Source: Desulfobacteraceae bacterium (GTDB lineage Bacteria; Desulfobacterota; Desulfobacteria; Desulfobacterales; SURF-15). From it: a stretch of DNA of 12,345 nt. Shown one piece after another: positions 6,839-12,345 of the stretch (position 1 is its first letter; every line of letters starts with the position of its first letter). The DNA is taken from positions 1 to 12,345 of the forward strand of contig QZKK01000175.1 of NCBI GenBank assembly GCA_003599475.1. Direction: 5' to 3'. The notes below the pieces were generated by a model, which was not told the origin of the DNA, did not search any database, and saw only the letters and a program-made list of their open reading frames with translations. Made by a program: the position numbers and the translations under genes.

Positions 6839-7358
6839 AATCTACGTAATTCCAGGAAGGATCGGGTCGCCCCTTCGCCTCCTTCGACCGCCCGAACTCT
6901 GAGTCTTTTATAAACTCATTTTGCCTGCCATACTGTCTCTAAGTGCATGCTTTTGCATATACCATGGATGAATCTACAGGTGTCCTTCGATCGTTCGACC
7001 CTAATTGGTCTAAAATATCAATGAATTAGAGTATGGCGCATGTATGATATTCCATACGATGGCATTTCACGAAGCGACGGTATCTCAGCCTATTTTCCAT
7101 CATTGGAATAGGAGGTGTTCTTTCAGTATATCCTCATGAAAATTGGATGAACAGATCTCAGGAAATCGCACATCGGTTCGATATTCCATTGTTTATTATC
7201 TCCCCGGCTGTGCATCCATCATAGCCGGATGAGTCCTCCGAAGCTCAAGAAACTCGGACAGAAATGCGGGTGAATTCGGGTATACAATTTGCTTTGTAAT
7301 CAGGGTCCGGCAGAGGCATACGGCCTCACAAACAATAACCCTCGTTAGGAGATCTACC
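6839..7358. other. Long intergenic region, no gene seen
   Basis: This 520-bp stretch separates the receiver gene from the lyase gene. It is AT-richer than its neighbours, especially 6900-7060, and probably holds the lyase promoter or a long leader. gtatgg (7031-7036) pairs with ccatac (7052-7057), a possible operator or small hairpin. I saw no convincing open frame, terminator or promoter; all three frames are broken by stops. Confidence 0.5.
7347..7351 (+). promoter_or_regulatory. Ribosome binding site that decides the GTG start of the lyase
   Basis: aggag lies 7 bases before the GTG at 7359, ideal spacing. The hydrophobic N-terminal export segment also begins soon after this start. Confidence 0.75.
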
Positions 7359-10316
7359 GTGACCCAAAGATCCGAGAACTCAGAACCCGCGGCCATTCCT
7401 CATTACAACGCATTTCGTAGTCTGATCATCCATTCCGCCGTTTTAATCGTTTTCATTCACCTTTTCGTCATCGATCGATCGACCTGCCGGGCATCGGGAA
7501 TCCAAAATACGGATGGTTCCATCACGGTTACGGCATCTATCGATACGGGAGCCGATGACGCAGTGGAAAAGACCGCCACCGGCTTTACCCAGCTCAATTA
7601 CAAATATGTCTATCCCGGAAAGAGCTGGATGTTGGGTTTTCGCTTCAACGACGTCGATGTTCCAGCCGACGCAACGATCCTTTCTGCAAAGCTGCTGCAA
7701 TATTCATCCGGTTATGAGGACCGCTCGGTCCGCCTCAGGTATGTCGGGCAGGCTTCACCGGAACCGGAACCTTTTACCGGCAACGATTATGATTTAAGCA
7801 TGCGACCCAGAACCGCCAGCGACATCATCGACACCCCGGCGACCTGGCCGCGATACGATTTCTTATCCAGTCCGGACCTGGCTCCGATCATTCAGGAAAT
7901 CGTCGACGATCCTCAATGGCGCACAGGAGCAACGCTGGTCCTGTTTGCAGAAGACGACGGCAGCGAAGGCTTCCGCAAGGTCGACCATTATGAATACGAC
8001 CCTGCGCACGCCGCACGGATTGAAATCACCTATCTGCCGTCTGCGGCCGAGCCTGTCGACACCTTCCCCCCTGAGATTCATATTCTGATACCCGCGGCCG
8101 ATTTTCGAACGGATCGCTCGGCTGTGGATCTTTCAGGCACGGCCGGCGACGATTCGAGCATTCAACGAATTGAATGGCAGAACGATGCGGGGGATTCTGG
8201 CAGCGCCGGGGGGACAGAGGCATGGTCCATCTCGAATGTCCCCCTCCATGAGGGCACGAATATCATTACGGTTGAGGCTTTCGACCCTGCAGGAAACAAG
8301 AGCGAGACTTCCGTAACTGTCTACCGGCTTCCCGCACCTTCGGAAAGGCAATTGATAAAGATTGCAGTAGGCGAGGGAGCGGACGATTCCTTGGAAAGAA
8401 CATACAACGACCTCAACAATCCCGCCAATACGGCCATCCTGATCGGCAAAGGTTACCGCACAGCCTTCCGCTTTCCCGGTGCCCCCATTCCGCCGGGGTC
8501 GTTGGTCACCCGAGCGACCCTGCTGCTCCATTGCTACTCGGGGGAAACCAGAGATATCCATATCCGCTACAGAGGAGAGGCGTCCGCCTCGTCCGCGCCA
8601 TTCAGTCCCGCAACGGGGGATATCGGCGCCAGGCCCCGGACCCTGGCCGAAGTAAGCGAATACACTCCTGACTGGGCTCGCGACGCTGCCAACGACAGCC
8701 CGGACCTGAAGGAGATTGTCCAGGAAATCATCGCTCAGTCCGGTTGGCGGAGTGGAAATGCCCTGAGCCTCTTTCTGGAAGACATCGACAGCAGCTCCTA
8801 TCGATATGCGGCATCGTTTGAATACAATCCTGCCCAAGCCGCCGCACTCGAGATCGAATATGTTCCGCTGCTCGGTTCTGAAGCGATCGTATCGGCGGAG
8901 CCGAACCGCGTGAAAATCGATGAAGCGGTAGCGTTTCACGCCGAGTTTACAGATCCAACCAAGATCCTTTCCTTCCTTTGGCATTTCGGAGACGAGGATA
9001 CTTCAGGCGAGCTGAATCCCGTCCACGATTACGCGGCTGCCGGCAGCTACACGGCTCGCTTCGAATTCACGGATATTTACAGCAACCAATTCTACGAGAC
9101 CGTTGCAGTAACGGTCGACTCCGATACCACAGAAGCTATCATATCGGCACAGCCGACGCAGGTAAAAGTTGATGAAACGGTGGCGTTTCATGCCGAGTTT
9201 ACGGATCCGACCCAGATCCTCACCTTCCTTTGGCGATTCGGGGATGGGGAGACTTCAGGCGACTTGAACCCAACCCACGCCTACGCCGCTTCGGGCAGCT
9301 ACACGGCTCGCTTCGAATTCACGGATATTTACAACAACCAACTCTACGAGACGGTTACAGTGCAGGTCGACCCCGTCGCTCAAGACCGGGCTTTCGAGGG
9401 CTTCGGTGCAACCACGACCGGCGGAGAGGGGTTTCCGACTCAGGTCGCCGGAAGTCCGGCGGAGTTTTCTGATATCCTGAGCAGTGTCAGGGCCGCCGGA
9501 GGCAATGCCATCATACGCCTGGAGGGGAATTGGACTTACAGCGGAAACATCAGCCTGACCCACCTTTCAAATTTGACGATCGACGGTATGAACGCTTCGA
9601 TCACCTTCGACGGGACGAGCTTCTACCTGATCGATTGCGAAAACATCATCTTGCAGGGTCTTAGGATCCGAAAGCATCAGATCGGCGACGACTGCCTTCA
9701 GATCAACTCCTGCCGCAGCGTAGTCATCGATCACTGCTCGTTTTCAGAAGCCGGCGACGGCAATCTTGACATCACCGGATGGAGCTATGGGCCGAGCAGA
9801 GATATCACCGTTTCCTGGTGCATTCTCGCAAACACCTGGAAACAGAGCCTTGTAAAATACAGCGTGACGACGAATATTTCCTTCCACCACAATCTTTTCT
9901 TCAATGGTGGAGGCCGTTTTCCCCATCTCGCCGAGGGGGTATTCGACATCAGAAACAATGTGATGTATCAATGGGAAAGCTACGGATTGGTCATGACGAC
10001 GGGAGCCCGGGTGAACATCATCAACAATTGCTTTACCGTTTCACCCTCCAGCTCTCGCGGGCACGCCGCCATCTGGTACTATGATGCACCCTCTGCAGCC
10101 TGGTTGAGCGGCAACCTCGTTCCCGCTGCGGAAAACGATGTCTCCCGGCTGTCCGGCCCCATGAGTGTACCCATCGTTTCGACCCAGAGCGCCCAGGAGG
10201 CAAAGGATCTTGTTCTCAACCAGGCGGGAGCGATGCCCCGGGATGCCTACGACCAGTCCGTAATTCAAATGGTCCGAAACAACGTTTTCCCGCCTTACCC
10301 GCCGCATCACGATTAG
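7359..10316 (+). CDS. Secreted multidomain polysaccharide lyase family 1 (pectate-lyase-like) protein
   Basis: 985 aa, GTG start. A hydrophobic segment at about 20-38 after a roughly 20-residue N-region serves as signal peptide or anchor. Domains in order: beta-sandwich-like module A (50-226), Ig-like domain (238-323), module B (331-502), PKD domains 1 and 2 (507-587 and 592-671; FGDE/FGDG and Y..AGSYTARFEF), and a right-handed beta-helix of PL1 type (about 678-985). In the lyase domain the signatures VVIDHCSFS, DGNLDITGWS, DITVSWC and FHHNLFFNGGGRFP are clear. By alignment from memory to PelC, Ca-ligand positions Asp778, Asp800 and Asp804 and the catalytic base Arg853 are present, as is Lys828, but the second arginine of RxPxxR is Ala858. 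It should cleave acidic polysaccharide by beta-elimination outside the cell; the substrate need not be pectin. Modules and Ig domain are homologous to those in the protease at 1747-4719. Confidence 0.92.
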   Translation: MTQRSENSEPAAIPHYNAFRSLIIHSAVLIVFIHLFVIDRSTCRASGIQNTDGSITVTASIDTGADDAVEKTATGFTQLNYKYVYPGKSWMLGFRFNDVDVPADATILSAKLLQYSSGYEDRSVRLRYVGQASPEPEPFTGNDYDLSMRPRTASDIIDTPATWPRYDFLSSPDLAPIIQEIVDDPQWRTGATLVLFAEDDGSEGFRKVDHYEYDPAHAARIEITYLPSAAEPVDTFPPEIHILIPAADFRTDRSAVDLSGTAGDDSSIQRIEWQNDAGDSGSAGGTEAWSISNVPLHEGTNIITVEAFDPAGNKSETSVTVYRLPAPSERQLIKIAVGEGADDSLERTYNDLNNPANTAILIGKGYRTAFRFPGAPIPPGSLVTRATLLLHCYSGETRDIHIRYRGEASASSAPFSPATGDIGARPRTLAEVSEYTPDWARDAANDSPDLKEIVQEIIAQSGWRSGNALSLFLEDIDSSSYRYAASFEYNPAQAAALEIEYVPLLGSEAIVSAEPNRVKIDEAVAFHAEFTDPTKILSFLWHFGDEDTSGELNPVHDYAAAGSYTARFEFTDIYSNQFYETVAVTVDSDTTEAIISAQPTQVKVDETVAFHAEFTDPTQILTFLWRFGDGETSGDLNPTHAYAASGSYTARFEFTDIYNNQLYETVTVQVDPVAQDRAFEGFGATTTGGEGFPTQVAGSPAEFSDILSSVRAAGGNAIIRLEGNWTYSGNISLTHLSNLTIDGMNASITFDGTSFYLIDCENIILQGLRIRKHQIGDDCLQINSCRSVVIDHCSFSEAGDGNLDITGWSYGPSRDITVSWCILANTWKQSLVKYSVTTNISFHHNLFFNGGGRFPHLAEGVFDIRNNVMYQWESYGLVMTTGARVNIINNCFTVSPSSSRGHAAIWYYDAPSAAWLSGNLVPAAENDVSRLSGPMSVPIVSTQSAQEAKDLVLNQAGAMPRDAYDQSVIQMVRNNVFPPYPPHHD
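8880..9131 (+). repeat. PKD-domain tandem duplication, unit 1
   Basis: A 252-bp (84-codon) unit encoding PKD domain 1 of the lyase. It is highly similar at DNA level to the next unit (9132-9383). A 40-bp block at 9042-9081 is identical to 9294-9333, including third codon positions, which points to recent duplication or gene conversion. Confidence 0.85.
9132..9383 (+). repeat. PKD-domain tandem duplication, unit 2
   Basis: Second 252-bp unit, encoding PKD domain 2. The junction keeps frame, so units could be gained or lost by recombination without disrupting the lyase. Confidence 0.85.
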
Positions 10317-10365
10317 TATCGATCGAAGCCGGAAAGATTCCATCGATCCGGGGACAAAGATGTTG

Positions 10366-10410
10366 GTTCTTCCACCGGGAAAGCCATAAACGGCAGACCG
10401 GTGGAAGAAC
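10366..10410. terminator. 13-bp perfect hairpin after the lyase gene
   Basis: gttcttccaccgg (10366-10378) pairs perfectly with ccggtggaagaac (10398-10410) around a 19-base loop, about 50 bases after the lyase stop. The strong stem suits transcript ending or 3' protection, but no U-tract follows (ttaacttatg), so Rho-independent termination is uncertain. Confidence 0.5.
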
Positions 10411-10531
10411 TTAACTTATGCTCTTTACGCCCAATCACCGCTGCTTTGCTCCTCGCTCTCACACGTCCAGCTAAAGAATCAGGAATATTTCAACCAGTCG
10501 GATATTTGAATCGAATACGCCCGGTTGTTTC

Positions 10532-10539
10532 GGAGGAGG
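10532..10539 (+). promoter_or_regulatory. Ribosome binding site that decides the sulfotransferase start
   Basis: ggaggagg stands 6 bases before the ATG at 10546. An in-frame TTG at 10525 lies upstream of this site and is rejected for that reason. Confidence 0.85.
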
Positions 10540-10545
10540 TATCGA

Positions 10546-11418
10546 ATGAATGAAGGCATGCTCGAAACCAAGTGCATCGATCCGGATCTTTTGGCTTTCG
10601 TCCATATAGAGAAGGCGGCGGGCACCACGTTGACCGAGTTGCTCCGCCGGTCGTTCCGCCTGCGCTTTATGGATGTGAAACCCCTTTCGAGGAGCTCGAA
10701 CAGGATCAGGGCCTTCACCCGGAGCGACCTCCAAAAGATCCGTCTTCTCAACCCCTCCGTGCGATGCATCGCCGGTCACTCTATCAAACCTTTCATCTTG
10801 GAGCGGGAGCCGTTGCCGCAGAATATCCGCTACATCACTCTGTTCAGGGACCCGGTCAGACGGTACACCTCGCATTACATCCATTGGGTCGAAAAAATGG
10901 GGCGTGATCTGAGCTTCGACGAGTTTCTCCGGATCGAATACAATTGGAATTTCCAGACAAAAAAAATAGCCGGCGCGGAGGACCCTGAACGGGCGAAGGG
11001 GATCCTGAGGCAATGCTTCCTCCTGGTAGGAGCTGTCGAACAATTTGATGAATTTCTGCTTTTTTTGAAGCGGAAACTGGCTCCCTGGCCATTCGACCCC
11101 CGGTACCGAATCCTGAATGGCGCAAATCGGCCCGCCGATATCAACGGGATCATCGAGGCCTACAGAGACCGTATCGTGGAGAAGAACCGGTGCGATATCG
11201 AATTGTACAATTTCGTGCGGGACGGGCTCATGGAGGCGGAAAGGAGTGCCTATGGCCCCGGATTGGCAGAAGACCTGGCTGCTTTGCGCCGGCAGAACGC
11301 CATAGTGGGCGGACCGAGGAGCCATTGGTTCGACCATCTCATCCGGACTTACTTTTTCAGGGGGGCCATCGGTCTGCTCAGATACGCCCAGAATCTGCCG
11401 GTCCGCGGCACGTACTGA
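10546..11418 (+). CDS. PAPS-dependent sulfotransferase (Sulfotransfer_2 type)
   Basis: 290 aa from the ATG with the strong ribosome site. The 5'-phosphosulfate loop is at 18-30 (FVHIEKAAGTTLT, catalytic-type Lys23 in the HIPKxAGT pattern). The 3'-phosphate site is at 97-111 (ITLFRDPVRRYTSHY, Arg101 and Ser109). Also typical of the family are NWNFQTKKIAG (134-144), matching the usual N-x-Q-T-R-x-L motif, and FLLVGAVEQFDEFL (158-171). Such enzymes move sulfate from PAPS to a sugar hydroxyl, so a polysaccharide, lipopolysaccharide or glycolipid acceptor is likely, acting in the cytoplasm. There is no membrane segment. Neighbours are a polysaccharide lyase upstream and a methyltransferase downstream, fitting a glycan-decoration group. 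No PAPS-synthesis genes are in view. The acceptor cannot be predicted from the sequence. Confidence 0.9.
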   Translation: MNEGMLETKCIDPDLLAFVHIEKAAGTTLTELLRRSFRLRFMDVKPLSRSSNRIRAFTRSDLQKIRLLNPSVRCIAGHSIKPFILEREPLPQNIRYITLFRDPVRRYTSHYIHWVEKMGRDLSFDEFLRIEYNWNFQTKKIAGAEDPERAKGILRQCFLLVGAVEQFDEFLLFLKRKLAPWPFDPRYRILNGANRPADINGIIEAYRDRIVEKNRCDIELYNFVRDGLMEAERSAYGPGLAEDLAALRRQNAIVGGPRSHWFDHLIRTYFFRGAIGLLRYAQNLPVRGTY

Positions 11419-11421
11419 ACG

Positions 11422-11442
11422 GCCGGCAGGAGGCCTGCCGGC
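11422..11442. terminator. GC-rich hairpin after the sulfotransferase gene
   Basis: gccggcagg (11422-11430) pairs perfectly with cctgccggc (11434-11442) around a 3-base loop, beginning 3 bases after the stop codon. It is very stable but lacks a T-run, so it may stabilise or attenuate the message before the methyltransferase gene instead of fully ending it. Confidence 0.5.
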
Positions 11443-11515
11443 ACTCGTATGAGGAATGATTAAGTGTATATCCGGTTATGCCGAAGCGGGATGATTTGAA
11501 AGTGAGGAATTTTCC

Positions 11516-12345
11516 ATGAAAACGCAGGCTATTGCAAAAGGGTTGCTGACGTTGCTTCCGGGCAGTAATCTGCTCCCAAAAGGGAAAACTGGAGGCACAA
11601 ACGCCGCTGATTACTGCTACGCGGTATGGATCAAACACCTGACGATGCTCTACCAGAGCGGTCTCCATTCCATGCCGGATACACTGGCAGAACTGGGGCC
11701 GGGCGATTCTTTGGGGATCGGACTTGCAGCCATTCTCTCAGGAGTCAACCACTGCTATGCGCTGGACGTTGTGAAATACTCAAATCCCGATTCCAACCTC
11801 CGAATATTTGACCAACTCGTGGGATTCTTCCGAACGCACGCCAAGATACGATCCAACGGCGGCTGGCCGGATTTTTACCAGCATCTCGGCAACGACCTTT
11901 TTCCGAGCCACATCCTGACCGAGGATTTGCTTCGCACTTCTCTATCTGAGGAAAGAGTCCAACGAATCCGCGACGGCATCAAGAATCCAGAGAGTCAAGA
12001 TGAGCGCTTAACGATAAAATATATCGTTCCATGGTCCGATGCCGGTTCGATCGTCAAGGAGTCGGTGGATGTCATCGTTTCCCAATCCGTCATGGAACAC
12101 GTTACGGATCTTGATTCCACTTACCGATGCCTTTATTTGTGGCTCAAACCCGGTGGAATGATGTCCCATCAGATCGACTTCAAATCCCACGGCCTTTCGA
12201 AGGAATGGAACGGATACCGTTCTTATTCCGAAAGGACTTGGAAGATAATCACTGGAAACCGGCCGTACCTGCTCAATCGGCAACCCGGCTCCGTCCATGT
12301 CGAGCTCATGAAAAAAAACGGTTTTAGAATTCTCTGCCACCTGAA
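11516..12345 (+). CDS. SAM-dependent class I methyltransferase, 3' end cut by the window
   Basis: 276 complete codons with no stop before the window ends, so the gene is partial at its 3' end. gagga (11504-11508) lies 7 bases before the ATG. The SAM-binding Rossmann motif I is at 57-66 (LAELGPGDSL, glycine-rich loop), the acidic end of strand 2 is Asp84 (CYALDVV), motif IV is at 184-197 (VDVIVSQSVMEHVTD) and the post-motif LKPGG is at 210-214. This is the usual layout of Methyltransf_11/25-type enzymes. There is an unusually long insert (about 90-183) between motifs II and IV. The acceptor is not given by the sequence; next to a sulfotransferase, a sugar or glycan acceptor is reasonable inference. 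It is 97 bp after the sulfotransferase, same strand, with a hairpin between. Confidence 0.85.
   Translation, partial: MKTQAIAKGLLTLLPGSNLLPKGKTGGTNAADYCYAVWIKHLTMLYQSGLHSMPDTLAELGPGDSLGIGLAAILSGVNHCYALDVVKYSNPDSNLRIFDQLVGFFRTHAKIRSNGGWPDFYQHLGNDLFPSHILTEDLLRTSLSEERVQRIRDGIKNPESQDERLTIKYIVPWSDAGSIVKESVDVIVSQSVMEHVTDLDSTYRCLYLWLKPGGMMSHQIDFKSHGLSKEWNGYRSYSERTWKIITGNRPYLLNRQPGSVHVELMKKNGFRILCHL

Noticed and set aside
6839..7358. Decayed or small gene in the long gap before the lyase
   Set aside because: All frames have frequent stops and no patterned residues; nothing could be linked to a known protein.
8133..8984. 283-codon minus-strand open frame inside the lyase gene
   Set aside because: It lies opposite well-recognised Ig-like and module coding sequence and shows no motif of its own.
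10471..11337. 288-codon minus-strand open frame opposite the sulfotransferase
   Set aside because: The plus strand encodes both PAPS-binding motifs and has a strong ribosome site; the antisense frame has no recognisable feature.

Overview
This looks like chromosomal DNA of a Gram-negative bacterium, most likely a Desulfobacterota (former Deltaproteobacteria) relative. The evidence is indirect: moderately GC-rich genes with clear Shine-Dalgarno sites, a stand-alone PilZ / STAS-like / receiver set, large secreted multidomain proteins, and a gene-free stretch full of heptamer tandem repeats and a 'gacaggat...atcctgt' inverted repeat of a style I associate with that group. No rRNA, tRNA, IS element, phage gene or CRISPR array was recognised.

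Layout. (1) 12-1334 (+): a secreted protein of unknown function with a signal peptide, a predicted beta-rich body and a possible IPT/TIG-like C-terminal domain. (2) 1335-1746: a 412-bp convergent intergenic region built almost wholly of small repeats. (3) 1747-4719 (-): a secreted subtilisin-family protease with propeptide and intact triad, followed by two Ig-like domains alternating with two copies of a roughly 175-residue beta-sandwich-like module. (4) 5136-6838 (+): a small-gene regulatory stretch with a Cys-rich 60-aa protein, a PilZ (c-di-GMP binding) protein, a STAS-like protein lacking the usual phospho-serine, and a single-domain response regulator. (5) 7359-10316 (+): a second large secreted protein with the same module and Ig-like domain as the protease, then two recently duplicated PKD domains and a C-terminal family 1 polysaccharide lyase (pectate-lyase-like) beta-helix. 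(6) 10546 to the end (+): a sulfotransferase and the 5' part of a SAM-dependent methyltransferase that runs off the window.

How they may work together (inference). The protease and the lyase carry four homologous copies of one accessory module plus near-identical Ig-like linkers, so they probably bind or are displayed on the same target. With glycan-modifying enzyme types next door and c-di-GMP-type and partner-switch-type regulators between them, the simplest reading is a locus for making, decorating or remodelling an extracellular matrix or surface polysaccharide. The sequence does not prove co-regulation: the protease is divergently oriented and long gaps separate the blocks.
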